Assembly (NCBI GenBank): GCA_031292485.1
Contig: JARLHA010000047.1
Location: 1 to 64,000 of the forward strand
Length of the DNA stretch: 64,000 nt
Direction of reading: 5' to 3'
Source: Mucilaginibacter sp.
GTDB taxonomy: Bacteria > Bacteroidota > Bacteroidia > Sphingobacteriales > Sphingobacteriaceae
Below, one piece after another: positions 8,513 to 17,561 of this stretch. How positions within the stretch are numbered: the first letter of the stretch is position 1; each line of letters opens with the position of its first letter. Under the pieces are notes generated by a model, which was given only the letters and a program-made list of their open reading frames with translations, did no database searches and was not told the origin of the DNA. Position numbers and translations under genes: made by a program.

Positions 8513-9655
8513 ATGAAAATCGGAATAGTTTGTTACCCAACCTTCGGCGGCAGCGGGGTTGTAGCCACCGAACTGGGTAAAGGCCTTGCAGACCGTGGCC
8601 ACCAGGTGCATTTTGTCACCTATAATCAGCCCGCCAGGCTCGACCTGTTTTCAGAGAACCTGTTTTATCACGAGGTTTCGGTATCCAATTACCCGCTTTT
8701 TGATTTTCCGCCATACGAACTGGCGCTGGCCAGCCGCCTGGTTGATGTGGTACGGTTTGAAAAACTGGATGTGCTGCACGTACATTATGCTATTCCTCAC
8801 GCCTCGGCAGCTTTTATGGCCAAACAGATATTGTTAACCTACGGCATCTATATCCCTGTGGTAACCACACTGCACGGTACCGATATTACGCTGGTGGGTA
8901 AGGATCGCACTTTTAAACCTGTAGTTACTTTTTCCATCAATAAATCGGATGGCGTAACAGCAGTTTCGGAACATTTAAGGAATGACACTTATGAGTTTTT
9001 TGAAATTGAAAACGACATTAAAGTGATCCCCAATTTTATCGATCTGAAACGCTTCAGCCTTAAGCCTAAAGATCACTTTAAAAAAGCGATAGCCCCGTTT
9101 GGCGAAAGGATAGTGGTACACACCTCAAACTTCCGCAAAGTAAAGCGTACCGATGATGTGATTAAGATATTTGCAAAACTTGTGGGTACTATTCCTGCCA
9201 AATTGCTGATGGTGGGCGACGGCCCGGACCGCTCGCGTTGTGAACAGCTAAGCCGTGATTTGGGTGTTAGCGAAAATGTGCGCTTTTTAGGTAAACAGGA
9301 TGCCATTGAAGAGATCCTCTCTGTTTCCGACCTGTTTTTGATGCCTTCGGAATCTGAAAGTTTTGGTTTGGCCGCCCTGGAAGCCATGGCCTGTAAAGTA
9401 CCGGTGATAACTTCAAATGCAGGCGGTTTACCCGAATTGAATGTTGAAGGGGTAACCGGCTTTTTAAAAGATGTAGGAGATATTGACGGCATGGCCGAAA
9501 AAGCCATTTACATTCTTGAAGATGAAGAAAGACTCAACACCTTTAAGGAAAACGCCCTTAGCCGTGCCAAAGAATTTGACTTGGCCAATATTCTTCCGCT
9601 ATACGAAAATTATTATGTTGAAGTGATTGAGCGGTGCAAGGAAAAAGCGCTTTAA
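8513..9655 (+). CDS. bshA: N-acetyl-alpha-D-glucosaminyl L-malate synthase BshA
   Basis: A 380-residue GT4 glycosyltransferase that joins GlcNAc from UDP-GlcNAc to L-malate, the first step of bacillithiol synthesis. The N-terminus CYPTFGGSGVVATELG (residues 7-22) is characteristic of BshA, as are HVHYAIPHA and the GT4 donor-binding segment PSESESFGLAALEAM (about 280-294). Length is normal. A bacilliredoxin-like gene (ytxJ, 32919) elsewhere in the window fits a bacillithiol-making organism. The gene has its own upstream region and no obvious operon partner. Confidence 0.93.
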   Translation: MKIGIVCYPTFGGSGVVATELGKGLADRGHQVHFVTYNQPARLDLFSENLFYHEVSVSNYPLFDFPPYELALASRLVDVVRFEKLDVLHVHYAIPHASAAFMAKQILLTYGIYIPVVTTLHGTDITLVGKDRTFKPVVTFSINKSDGVTAVSEHLRNDTYEFFEIENDIKVIPNFIDLKRFSLKPKDHFKKAIAPFGERIVVHTSNFRKVKRTDDVIKIFAKLVGTIPAKLLMVGDGPDRSRCEQLSRDLGVSENVRFLGKQDAIEEILSVSDLFLMPSESESFGLAALEAMACKVPVITSNAGGLPELNVEGVTGFLKDVGDIDGMAEKAIYILEDEERLNTFKENALSRAKEFDLANILPLYENYYVEVIERCKEKAL

Positions 9656-9709
9656 CGAGGTGAAGGAATAAAAGGCGAAAGGCTTAAAAGAATATTACAA
9701 ATTACGAAA

Positions 9710-9922
9710 TTGAGAAGCACTATTCTTATACATGTTATCAACCCAAAGGCAATTGGTATTTTGCGTGAGCTGGAAGAATTGCGATTGATAAATATTTTAA
9801 AGGAAGATATTCCCGCCAAAACCAGACTTTCCAAAAAACACAAGGGTGTCTTTTCCATTGAAGATGCCAAAAGCTTTAATCTCCATACGCAAAAAATGCG
9901 GAAAGAGTGGGGCGAAATTTAA
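9710..9922 (+). CDS. Small hypothetical protein, possibly an orphan antitoxin
   Basis: A 70-residue product starting at TTG, since no in-frame ATG lies near the N-terminus. The sequence INPKAIGILRELEELRLI followed by a basic, charged tail resembles short Bacteroidota and cyanobacterial proteins often found upstream of toxin genes, from memory. No toxin follows on this strand; the next genes are an inverted DUF433/DUF5615 pair. It follows bshA by 54 bases in the same frame. Coding status is plausible but unproven. Confidence 0.45.
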   Translation: MRSTILIHVINPKAIGILRELEELRLINILKEDIPAKTRLSKKHKGVFSIEDAKSFNLHTQKMRKEWGEI

Positions 9923-10016
9923 TCGACGTGATGCTATTTCAAATTTGTTCGCGAGGATTTATTTGAATTCCGACTGTGAAACGGTACGTTTAATCAGTAT
10001 TTGAGGATCCTGCCTA

Positions 10017-10352
10017 TCAAAAAACATCCAGGGAGTTGACTGATGCTATAACCATACGATGGTTTTTTATCAAATTACATATCTGTTCCCAATGCAGAGC
10101 AAAGTATTCTTCGAGTTCTTTCCTTCCCTCTTGCTGAAGTTTAAAGTAGACAATTTTTGGCGACTTTTTTGCTTGAATCATCCAATGAAAATAATCCGAA
10201 TCGCGGGTAAGAATGATCAGGTCATTTTTAAGCGCATAATCCCAAATGGCTCTGTCAGGAAACGCATCGCCCCAGTCATGTGCGAAAGAGAAATCGGGGG
10301 TATTAAACCACGTAAATTTCCGTGGAAGATTGGCATCAACCAAAAAATTCAT
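10017..10352 (-). CDS. DUF5615-family PIN-like toxin
   Basis: A 111-residue protein of the DUF5615 (Mut7-C-like PIN) family. MNFLVDANLPRKF carries the first acidic residue (Asp6), and LIILTRDSDYFHW (about 45-57) carries the second acidic cluster typical of PIN-fold nucleases. It is probably the RNase toxin of a type II toxin-antitoxin pair. Its start codon overlaps the antitoxin stop (TAATG), so translation is coupled. Confidence 0.75.
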   Translation of the reverse strand: MNFLVDANLPRKFTWFNTPDFSFAHDWGDAFPDRAIWDYALKNDLIILTRDSDYFHWMIQAKKSPKIVYFKLQQEGRKELEEYFALHWEQICNLIKNHRMVIASVNSLDVF

Positions 10353-10594
10353 TACGCTACCTTTTGATTTGATAGCGGAATATTAATATGGTCAGCCATC
10401 ATAGCTGCATATTCCAGGGCAGCTGTGATATCTTCCTTTTCTAAAAAAGGAAAAGATTCGAAAATCTCTGTCTCTGTTTCACCGGCAGCCAGGTGACTAA
10501 GTAAAGTATGCACGGTTAAACGCTTTCCCCTTATAGTAGGCTTGCCATTGCAAAGGCCGGGTATAACCGTAATTCTGTTCAACTGTGATTTCAT
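10352..10594 (-). CDS. DUF433-family antitoxin
   Basis: An 80-residue protein with the DUF433 signature: GKPTIRGKRLTVHTLLSHLAAG followed by EIFESFPFLEKEDITAALEYAA. This is a winged-helix-like DNA-binding fold found as the first gene of pairs with DUF5615. It is expected to neutralise the downstream PIN-like protein and repress the operon. The one-base overlap with the toxin and the gene order (antitoxin first) support this. Confidence 0.75.
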   Translation of the reverse strand: MKSQLNRITVIPGLCNGKPTIRGKRLTVHTLLSHLAAGETETEIFESFPFLEKEDITAALEYAAMMADHINIPLSNQKVA

Positions 10595-10718
10595 AATGTA
10601 AAATTACGAAATATTTTAAATAAACACATGCACACAATACCGCGAAGTTAAATCAATCGCCGCCCATGGCTGTCAACAGGCAAACAAAAAAGCACTTAAT
10701 TTACTACTTGATCCATCA

Positions 10719-11855
10719 CTACTCCGCCGGTGCAAACTTCAAACAAACCGGGTTGCCTATTTCAAGGCCGCCTGCCAATCTGAATAATTTCCCTGAAGCT
10801 TTATCAATCAGGTAAACGAAAATCATATCGCTGTCCTGATTGGCCACCAGCAGGAATTTACCTGTGGGGTCTATCGCAAAATCACGCGGGTTTTTGCCAT
10901 CAGTTGTTACGCGCTGGCTAAAGATAAGCTTGCCATTATCAGGGTCAATTGCATAAACCGAAATTTCATTGGTTTCTAAACGGTTGGAGGCGTATAAGAA
11001 CCTTCCGTCGGGCGATATGTGAATAGCAGCACCCGCTGTTTGTCCTTTAAAACCGTCGCGCAGTAAGGTAATGGATTGGGTTTCTTTCAGTTTTCCGTTA
11101 TCATAGTCAAAAACATGAACATTTGATCCCATTTCGGTTACCAGGTAAACATGCTTTTTATCGTTCGAAAAAACAATATGGCGGGGGCCTTCACCACCCG
11201 GCACGCTCACAAACGGTTCATCGGCAGGCGTTAAAGGCTGGGGGCGCGATGCATGATAACGCATTACATTCAATTTGTCAGTACCCAGATCGCTGTACAG
11301 AAGATATTTTTCATCGGGCGATAACTGGGCAATATGCACGTGCGGGCCTTCCTGCCTATCCTTATTAACTCCCTGCCCTTTATCCTGGATCAATTGAGAA
11401 ACAGGCGCCAGCGAGCCATCTTTATTAACCGGCAAAACGGCCAGGTTACCGCTGCTGTAATTCGCCACAAAAACATTTTTTTGATCTTTATCCACCGAAA
11501 CATAACATGGATCGGCGCCGGAGGTGGATTGTTTATTTATAAAAACAAGTTTACCCAGCTTCGGGTCGAAAGTAAAGGAGCTTACTGCGCCATCTTTGCC
11601 GTCTTCGTTTACAGCATACACAAATTTGTTATCACCTGACAAGGTGAGATAGGATGGATTGCTTACGCCATCAATTTCATTTAAATATGCAAGCTTGCCT
11701 TTTTCAGCATAAAAACGATACACGTAAATGCCTTTGCTTTTCCCTTTTGTATAAGTGCCAATAAGCAGGTCGAAAGTGGTTGGGGCAGTTTTTTTATGCT
11801 GGGCATAAGTAAATACCGGGCAGATCAGCGAAATTATCAGCAGGAGCTTTCTCAT
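10719..11855 (-). CDS. Secreted lactonase-family beta-propeller (6-phosphogluconolactonase-like)
   Basis: About 378 residues. A signal peptide (MRKLLLIISLICPVFTYAQ) precedes a seven-bladed propeller with the repeated pattern 'SPDG/SGDNKFVYA', GPRHIVFS, and a C-terminal FAIDPTGKFLLVANQDSD motif. These are hallmarks of the lactonase family (PF10282), which includes Pgl of the oxidative pentose phosphate route. The exported location suggests another lactone substrate. An alternative start four codons upstream (11867) gives a poorer signal peptide. Confidence 0.8.
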   Translation of the reverse strand: MRKLLLIISLICPVFTYAQHKKTAPTTFDLLIGTYTKGKSKGIYVYRFYAEKGKLAYLNEIDGVSNPSYLTLSGDNKFVYAVNEDGKDGAVSSFTFDPKLGKLVFINKQSTSGADPCYVSVDKDQKNVFVANYSSGNLAVLPVNKDGSLAPVSQLIQDKGQGVNKDRQEGPHVHIAQLSPDEKYLLYSDLGTDKLNVMRYHASRPQPLTPADEPFVSVPGGEGPRHIVFSNDKKHVYLVTEMGSNVHVFDYDNGKLKETQSITLLRDGFKGQTAGAAIHISPDGRFLYASNRLETNEISVYAIDPDNGKLIFSQRVTTDGKNPRDFAIDPTGKFLLVANQDSDMIFVYLIDKASGKLFRLAGGLEIGNPVCLKFAPAE

Positions 11856-11895
11856 CGTACAATACATTGGTTATTGCACGCAAGATAGTAATTTG

Positions 11896-12000
11896 ATTTA
11901 GAGATTAGAGGCCAGAGATTAGAGATTAGGAAAAAAATCGCAGCGGTTGAGACACACCTATTCTTAACTAATCTCTAATCAACTACCCTCTAATCACTAT
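11896..12000. repeat. Spacer hairpin of ATTAGAG heptamers
   Basis: The left arm (11896-11930) reads ATTAGAG, GCCAGAG, ATTAGAG, ATTAGGA in exact 7-base steps. The right arm (11965-12000) is the complement of similar units and reaches into the stop codon of the pseudouridine synthase gene. Related ATTAGAG arrays occur at 34821-34968 and 57540. Confidence 0.7.
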
Positions 12001-13463
12001 ATTAAGTGCTTCAATTGGATGATCTCACTTTCGTCCAGATATCTCCAGCGGCCTCTTGGAAGATCTTTTTTTGTGAGGTTGGCATACACCACCCTGTCGA
12101 GTTTTACTACTTCGTAACCTAAATGTTCGAATATCCGGCGTACAATACGGTTTTTACCGCTGTGGATCTGGATGCCGACTTCTCTTTTTGATCCCCCGGA
12201 TACATAAGAAACTGAATCAGGTTTTATCAAACCGTCCTCCAGTTCAAGGCCGTAGGTTATTTTGTTCAGGTCGCCCTGGGTAAGGCTTTTGCTGAGTTCA
12301 ACCTGGTATAATTTAACAATATTGTTACGCGGGTGGGACAGCTTATCGGCCAGGTCGCCATCATTGGTCATTAAAAGCAAGCCTGTGGTATTCCTGTCTA
12401 AACGGCCGATCGGGTAAATACGCTCCTTGCTGGCTTTTTCAACCAGGTTCATTACCGTACGGCGTTCATGAGGGTCTTCTGTAGTAGTGATATAATCTTT
12501 TGGTTTATTTAACAATACATAAACCATTTTTTCGCGTTTCAGCATTTCGCCATTATAGCGCACCTCATCTTTCAAAGGATCAACTTTATGGCCCAGTTCT
12601 GATATCACTACACCATTTACGGAGACAACGCCGGCGGCAATCAACTCATCAGCCTTACGGCGCGAACAGATACCTGCGTTTGAAATATAACGGTTCAGCC
12701 TGATCAGGCCGGTATCTTTACTTTCCGTAGCTTTTTTACGGCCGCGTAAAGTTTTTGCCGGAGCGTCCTGGTCGGGTGTAATTTTATCGTAGTTTGGTTT
12801 TGAACGTTGCGGGCGATCGGCACTAAAGGGCCTGTCACCCTCCCGTTTTTTGAACCCTCCGGCTCCGGCTGATGATGGCCTGCCAGAGAATTTTTTTTCT
12901 GCCGGTTTATCACTGCCAAAACTTCTTTTAGGTCTTTCGTCACCACCGAATTTTGATGGCGCCGATCTTTCTCTTGATGTAAATGTTTTTTTGCCTCCTG
13001 ATGATTCACCACCGAAGCTCTTTGGCGGGCGGGCATCGTTATCGGCTACGCGACCGGTATAAGGCCTGCTCTTGGGTGCAAAAGGTTTCTTTCCGCCTGA
13101 TGATTCGCCGCCGAAACTTCTTTTTGGCCGGTCATCATTATCAGCAGGGCGCCCGGTATATGGCCTGCCCTTTGGGGTAAAAGATTTCTTTTCGCCGCCA
13201 CTAAAACTGCTTGCAGGCTTATCGCCATCGTTTTGCCTGCTTTGATACGGCTTGCTGCCTGAAGACGAAAAAGATCTTTTCTCGGCAGGGCGTTCGCTGT
13301 AATCTTTGCGGGGTGGTTTGCTGCTATCGGAGCGATCGCTGCTTTTTGCAGAATTTCCTCTTGATGAGGATGCTCTTTTTGGCCTGTCATCAGACTTTGA
13401 AGCCCTGCTTGATGATCTGCCGGATTGGTCGTTCCGACCGCTCCCAGGTTTCTTAAATACCAT
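11997..13463 (-). CDS. RluB/RsuA-family pseudouridine synthase with long disordered N-terminal tail
   Basis: A 488-residue enzyme that converts uridine to pseudouridine in rRNA (probably large-subunit). The S4 RNA-binding domain is at about 253-300, and the catalytic motif GRLDRNTTGLL places the Asp at residue 356. The first 250 residues are a Ser/Arg/Lys/Gly-rich low-complexity tail. It includes two 33-residue tandem repeats (92-124 and 125-157, core RPYTGR-ADND) and a decayed third, so the protein is about twice the normal length. A TAACTTTG element at 13499-13506 is a good promoter match. Confidence 0.88.
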   Translation of the reverse strand: MVFKKPGSGRNDQSGRSSSRASKSDDRPKRASSSRGNSAKSSDRSDSSKPPRKDYSERPAEKRSFSSSGSKPYQSRQNDGDKPASSFSGGEKKSFTPKGRPYTGRPADNDDRPKRSFGGESSGGKKPFAPKSRPYTGRVADNDARPPKSFGGESSGGKKTFTSRERSAPSKFGGDERPKRSFGSDKPAEKKFSGRPSSAGAGGFKKREGDRPFSADRPQRSKPNYDKITPDQDAPAKTLRGRKKATESKDTGLIRLNRYISNAGICSRRKADELIAAGVVSVNGVVISELGHKVDPLKDEVRYNGEMLKREKMVYVLLNKPKDYITTTEDPHERRTVMNLVEKASKERIYPIGRLDRNTTGLLLMTNDGDLADKLSHPRNNIVKLYQVELSKSLTQGDLNKITYGLELEDGLIKPDSVSYVSGGSKREVGIQIHSGKNRIVRRIFEHLGYEVVKLDRVVYANLTKKDLPRGRWRYLDESEIIQLKHLI

Positions 13464-13498
13464 AGTTTTTAATTTAGCGCTTTCTCAGCGTGGAGGGT

Positions 13499-13506
13499 CA
13501 AAGTTA
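13499..13506 (-). promoter_or_regulatory. -7 promoter element (TAACTTTG) for the pseudouridine synthase gene
   Basis: A full match to TAnnTTTG on the minus strand, 35 bases before the ATG. No convincing -33 TTTG was seen. Confidence 0.5.
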
Positions 13507-13624
13507 CGGTTTTTAGGCCGATAATTATAATTTTTTTCAACTGCTCAAAATCTTGCTTTAGAGCTTTTAAAGCATGTTTTTGAACCAAAAACCAATATTT
13601 TCAAAAGTCGCAAAAAGCTAAGTA

Positions 13625-13656
13625 TTTGATAATGTGCTTTATATAAATTACCTTTG
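13625..13656 (+). promoter_or_regulatory. Bacteroidota promoter of the lytic transglycosylase gene
   Basis: TTTG (13625-13628) is followed, after 20 bases, by TACCTTTG (13649-13656), a full match to TAnnTTTG. The TTG at 13654 lies inside this -7 element, so translation must begin further down, at the ATG at 13684. Confidence 0.65.
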
Positions 13657-13683
13657 CAGCACATTCTACCAAATGTACAGCTT

Positions 13684-14484
13684 ATGATTAAAAAAGAAAT
13701 GACTAAAAAACACTTGATTACGTGCTCCGTAATAATTGTGCTGGTTATCATTTCAACGCTTAATATTTACAGCGCGATGGGAAGCAAAACAGCAGTTGAA
13801 CCGGCGGTAAAACCGGTAATCAACGTTCCTGCTCTTGCACTAAAAACTGTAAATTTTGTTCCAAAAAGCATTGCAGCCGAAAATGATTTTAGCTTCGCTA
13901 ACGAGGCTTTACCACTTAATGATGCACGTGTAAAACACAAATTACAGCGTTCGCTTGCTAAGCATTATTTTAAAAACGTAGGGACAAATATCCTCCAAAC
14001 AAAAGCCTTACAATTATTTCCCATCATCGAGCCTATTTTAAAAGCATACGGAATTCCGGAAGACTTTAAATACATCCCGCTGGTTGAGTCGGGCTTGTGT
14101 GAAGGCACATCTCCAAGGGGAGCAAAGGGAATATGGCAGTTTATGCCAGGCACAGCGCGTACCTATGGCCTGAAAGTTAGGGACGGGGTTGATGAGCGCA
14201 TGAATACCCGCAAATCAACCATTGCAGCCTGTAAATACATCAAAGAACTCTATGTGGAGTTTAACAGCTGGACTTTAGCTGCGGCGGCCTATAACAATGG
14301 CGAGATCCAGATTGAAAGGGCGATAAACAGGCAAAACGAGGATAATTATTTCCTGATGCATTTGAACGGCGAAACCGCAGCCTATGTTTATAACATTATC
14401 GCCATGAAACAAATTATCAGCCAGCCCGGAAAGTATGGCTATAAAACCTATTTAAAACCAAACGAGCTATTTGCGTATAACTGA
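13684..14484 (+). CDS. Lytic murein transglycosylase (MltD/SLT-type)
   Basis: About 266 residues. An N-terminal membrane anchor or signal segment (HLITCSVIIVLVIISTLN) is followed by an SLT (GH23) domain. PLVESGL holds the catalytic Glu, and SPRGAKGIWQFMPGTARTYGL and AAAAYNNG are family motifs. It cleaves peptidoglycan between MurNAc and GlcNAc, leaving 1,6-anhydro ends, at the periplasmic face. No LysM repeats follow, unlike E. coli MltD. The ATG at 13684 is chosen because the promoter covers the earlier TTG. A terminator follows. Confidence 0.85.
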   Translation: MIKKEMTKKHLITCSVIIVLVIISTLNIYSAMGSKTAVEPAVKPVINVPALALKTVNFVPKSIAAENDFSFANEALPLNDARVKHKLQRSLAKHYFKNVGTNILQTKALQLFPIIEPILKAYGIPEDFKYIPLVESGLCEGTSPRGAKGIWQFMPGTARTYGLKVRDGVDERMNTRKSTIAACKYIKELYVEFNSWTLAAAAYNNGEIQIERAINRQNEDNYFLMHLNGETAAYVYNIIAMKQIISQPGKYGYKTYLKPNELFAYN

Positions 14485-14530
14485 TCAGTTTACCATTAGC
14501 ACGTAAAAATTTATATTACGGAGCACTTAA

Positions 14531-14565
14531 AGGCCGGACTTCCAGGTGGGAGCCCGGCCTTTTTT
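14531..14565 (+). terminator. Rho-independent terminator after the transglycosylase gene
   Basis: AGGCCGG (14531-14537) pairs with CCGGCCT (14554-14560) and is followed by TTTTT. Confidence 0.85.
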
Positions 14566-14568
14566 ATT

Positions 14569-14576
14569 TATCTTTG
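14569..14576 (+). promoter_or_regulatory. -7 element (TATCTTTG) of uvrA
   Basis: A full TAnnTTTG match directly after the preceding terminator and 102 bases before the uvrA ATG. If used, the repeat hairpin at 14579-14674 becomes the uvrA 5' leader. Confidence 0.5.
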
Positions 14577-14578
14577 TG

Positions 14579-14674
14579 TTTTGGTTGATTGAGTTGATTA
14601 TGTAAGTGGTTGATTAAGTTGGAGCTTATTAAACCCAATCAACTAATCCAACCCAATCAACATAATCAACTAAC
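14579..14674. repeat. Spacer hairpin of TTGATT/AAGTTG-type units in the uvrA leader
   Basis: The left arm (14579-14622) contains GGTTGATT, GAGTTGATT and GGTTGATT units. The right arm (14634-14674) carries the complements (CCCAATCAAC, ATAATCAAC). It ends four bases before the uvrA start codon. A TTG at 14610 within it opens an in-frame extension of uvrA that is only repeat sequence. Confidence 0.65.
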
Positions 14675-14678
14675 AGAA

Positions 14679-17525
14679 ATGATTCAGAAAACTATCGACC
14701 TTGGCGAGCAAAACGAAGTGGAAGTGTACGGGGCCAGGGTACATAATTTAAAAAACATAGATGTTTCTTTTCCGCGTAACCAGCTGGTGGTCATCACCGG
14801 CTTAAGCGGCAGCGGAAAATCATCGCTGGCCTTTGATACCATTTATGCCGAGGGGCAGCGGCGGTACATGGAAACGTTTTCGGCCTATTCGCGCCAGTTT
14901 ATGGGCGGGATGGAACGGCCTGATGTCGACAAGGTTTCAGGGTTAAGCCCTGTTATCGCTATCGAGCAAAAAACAACCAGCAAAAACCCGCGCTCGACGG
15001 TGGGTACCATTACCGAGATCTACGACTTTATGCGCCTGCTCTTCGCCCGTACCGGCGAGGCCTATTCTTATGTAAGCGGCGAAAAAATGGAGCGCATGTC
15101 CGAAGACCAGATCTTAAAGACCATTTCCGACAGATTCCGCGGGCAACCGGTAAACATCCTTGCACCCGTAGTTAAAGCCCGCAAAGGTCACTACCGGGAG
15201 CTTTTCGAGCAGATCCGTAAACAAGGCTATTTAAAGGTTTATATCGACGGCGCGATGGCTGATGTAGAGCCTAAAATGCAGGTGGACCGGTATAAAATTC
15301 ACGATATTGATATTGTGGTCGACCGGTTGGTGATTGAGGATAAAGACGCCAAACGATTGTATACCTCCATCCAAACTGCTTTAAAAGTGGCCAAAGGGAT
15401 TATCCGGATTGCAGATAAGGATAACAACGTTTTTTACTATAGCAAATACCTGATGGACCCCATTTCGGGGATCTCGTATGATGAACCGCAGCCAAATACA
15501 TTTTCATTCAACTCGCCTTACGGCGCATGTGATAAATGCAACGGGTTGGGTTATATTTTTGAGGTGGATGAAGCATCGGTTATTCCTAATCCTAAGTTAA
15601 GCATTCTTAACGGCGGCCTTGCCCCTATTGGCGAATACCGCGAAACCTGGATCTTCCAGGTATTGAAGGCGCTTGCTAAAAAATACGAGTTCTCACTATC
15701 AACCCCTATTGAAAAACTTTCGCGGGATCACCTCGATATCATCCTCAATGGCTCAACTGAAATGGTGACCGTAGCCGTTGAGTACAATAAATGGAACGTG
15801 CAGAGTTACCAGGTAGCGTTTGACGGCATTGTGCGCATGCTGGAAGAGCAGCAGGAGCGCCGCGGTGATGAAGGGATGGACGATATGGAAAACTACCGGG
15901 TATTAAAAACCTGCCCTGTTTGCGAAGGCGCCCGGTTAAAAAAAGAATCGCTGCATTTTAAGGTTAATGACAAAAACATCTTTGAGCTGGCCTGCATGGA
16001 TATCCGCACATTGCAGGAGTGGTTTGCCAATTTGGAGGACCGTTTAACGGAACGCCAGAATGTCATTGCCAAAGAAATATTAAAAGAAATCCGCGCCAGG
16101 ATAGTTTTTTTGCTTGATGTGGGCTTAAGTTACTTAACGCTTGACCGCACGGCAAAAACCTTGTCGGGCGGCGAGGCCCAGCGCATCAGGCTGGCTACGC
16201 AGATTGGTTCGCAACTGATGAATGTTATGTATATTCTGGATGAGCCAAGTATCGGCCTTCACCAGCGGGATAATGAGCGCCTGATAAACGCGCTAAAAAA
16301 CCTGCGCGATTTGGGCAATACCGTTTTAGTGGTTGAACACGATAAGGATATGATCCTGCATGCTGACCACGTAATTGATATGGGCCCGGCAGCTGGCGTA
16401 CATGGCGGCGAGATTGTAGCGCAGGGTACCCCTGCGGAATTAATGAAGCAGCATACCCTCACCACCTCCTACATCAACGGCGAACGCGAAATCGCCATAC
16501 CCGAAAAAAGGCGCGATGGCAATGGTCAAATATTGAGCCTGAAAAAGGCGACAGGCCATAATTTAAAGAAAGTTTCGGTTGATTTTCCTTTAGGCAAGCT
16601 GATCGGTATTACCGGCGTTTCCGGAAGCGGCAAATCAAGCCTGATTACCGAAACTTTATACCCGATATTGAACCATCATTTTTTCAGGGCGAAAAAACAT
16701 CCGCTCCCCTATGAAAAAATTGAGGGGCTGGAACATATTGATAAAGTAATCGAGATAGACCAAACCCCTATAGGCCGCACACCACGCTCGAACCCGGCTA
16801 CATATACCGGTGTATTTTCGGACATCCGTAACCTGTATGTTCAATTGCCTGAATCAAGGATCAGGGGTTATAAGCCCGGCCGTTTTTCCTTCAATGTAAA
16901 AGGTGGCCGCTGCGAAACCTGCCAGGGCGCCGGTTTAAAGGTGATTGAGATGAACTTTTTGCCGGATGTGCAGGTTCCCTGCGAAGAATGCGGCGGAAGA
17001 CGCTACAACCGCGAAACACTGGAGGTTCGTTACCGCGGCAAATCCATAAGCGATGTGCTGGACATGAGTATTGAGGATGCCACCACATTTTTTGAGCATA
17101 TCCCGGCCATCTACCGCAAAGTAAAAACACTGTTTGATGTTGGCCTGGGCTATATTACTTTAGGGCAGTCATCTACAACACTATCAGGTGGCGAAGCACA
17201 GCGCGTTAAACTGGCGACAGAGCTTTCTAAAAAAGATACCGGAAATACTTTTTATATCCTGGATGAACCAACAACCGGACTGCATTTTGAGGACATAAAT
17301 GTTTTGCTGGGCGTATTGAACCAACTGGTTGATAAAGGCAATACCGTACTGGTGATTGAGCATAACCTGGATGTAATTAAAGTTGTCGACCATGTGATCG
17401 ACCTTGGCCCTGAAGGCGGCTCAGGCGGTGGCAAGATATTGTTTTCCGGCACACCGGAAGCATTGTGCAAAGTGAAAGAAAGCTTTACCGGGCAGTTTTT
17501 GAAAAAGGAGATGAAGATTAAGTAG
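14679..17525 (+). CDS. uvrA: Excinuclease ABC subunit A
   Basis: About 948 residues. UvrA finds bulky DNA lesions with UvrB and starts nucleotide excision repair in the cytosol. Two ABC ATPase modules are visible: Walker A GLSGSGKSS near the N-terminus and GVSGSGKSS in the second half, each with an LSGGEAQR signature. The zinc-finger CxxC pairs are CDKCNGLGY, CPVCEGARL, CETCQGAG and CEECGGRRY. The ATG at 14679 starts the normal MIQK-VYGARVHNLKNI N-terminus; the upstream extension is repeat DNA. No uvrB is in the window. Confidence 0.97.
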   Translation: MIQKTIDLGEQNEVEVYGARVHNLKNIDVSFPRNQLVVITGLSGSGKSSLAFDTIYAEGQRRYMETFSAYSRQFMGGMERPDVDKVSGLSPVIAIEQKTTSKNPRSTVGTITEIYDFMRLLFARTGEAYSYVSGEKMERMSEDQILKTISDRFRGQPVNILAPVVKARKGHYRELFEQIRKQGYLKVYIDGAMADVEPKMQVDRYKIHDIDIVVDRLVIEDKDAKRLYTSIQTALKVAKGIIRIADKDNNVFYYSKYLMDPISGISYDEPQPNTFSFNSPYGACDKCNGLGYIFEVDEASVIPNPKLSILNGGLAPIGEYRETWIFQVLKALAKKYEFSLSTPIEKLSRDHLDIILNGSTEMVTVAVEYNKWNVQSYQVAFDGIVRMLEEQQERRGDEGMDDMENYRVLKTCPVCEGARLKKESLHFKVNDKNIFELACMDIRTLQEWFANLEDRLTERQNVIAKEILKEIRARIVFLLDVGLSYLTLDRTAKTLSGGEAQRIRLATQIGSQLMNVMYILDEPSIGLHQRDNERLINALKNLRDLGNTVLVVEHDKDMILHADHVIDMGPAAGVHGGEIVAQGTPAELMKQHTLTTSYINGEREIAIPEKRRDGNGQILSLKKATGHNLKKVSVDFPLGKLIGITGVSGSGKSSLITETLYPILNHHFFRAKKHPLPYEKIEGLEHIDKVIEIDQTPIGRTPRSNPATYTGVFSDIRNLYVQLPESRIRGYKPGRFSFNVKGGRCETCQGAGLKVIEMNFLPDVQVPCEECGGRRYNRETLEVRYRGKSISDVLDMSIEDATTFFEHIPAIYRKVKTLFDVGLGYITLGQSSTTLSGGEAQRVKLATELSKKDTGNTFYILDEPTTGLHFEDINVLLGVLNQLVDKGNTVLVIEHNLDVIKVVDHVIDLGPEGGSGGGKILFSGTPEALCKVKESFTGQFLKKEMKIK

Positions 17526-17529
17526 AGCA

Positions 17530-17561
17530 ACTTACATGTACAATTTCTTGTACATGTAAGT
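17530..17561 (+). promoter_or_regulatory. YefM-type operator: perfect 14-bp palindrome with two TGTACA cores
   Basis: The arms at 17530-17543 and 17548-17561 are exact reverse complements around a 4-base centre. Two TGTACA hexamers (17537-17542 and 17549-17554) lie 12 bp apart centre to centre. TGTACA is the core bound by E. coli YefM-YoeB, which uses two such sites at the same spacing, as I recall it. The right arm overlaps the -33 region of the promoter below. Confidence 0.75.

Noticed and set aside
10059..10367. 102-codon plus-strand frame
   Set aside because: Antisense to the DUF5615 toxin; composition is that of a shadow frame.
14610..14678. N-terminal extension of UvrA from a TTG codon
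   Set aside because: It translates the spacer hairpin (repeated QPNQ/NQL-type residues); the family N-terminus begins at 14679.
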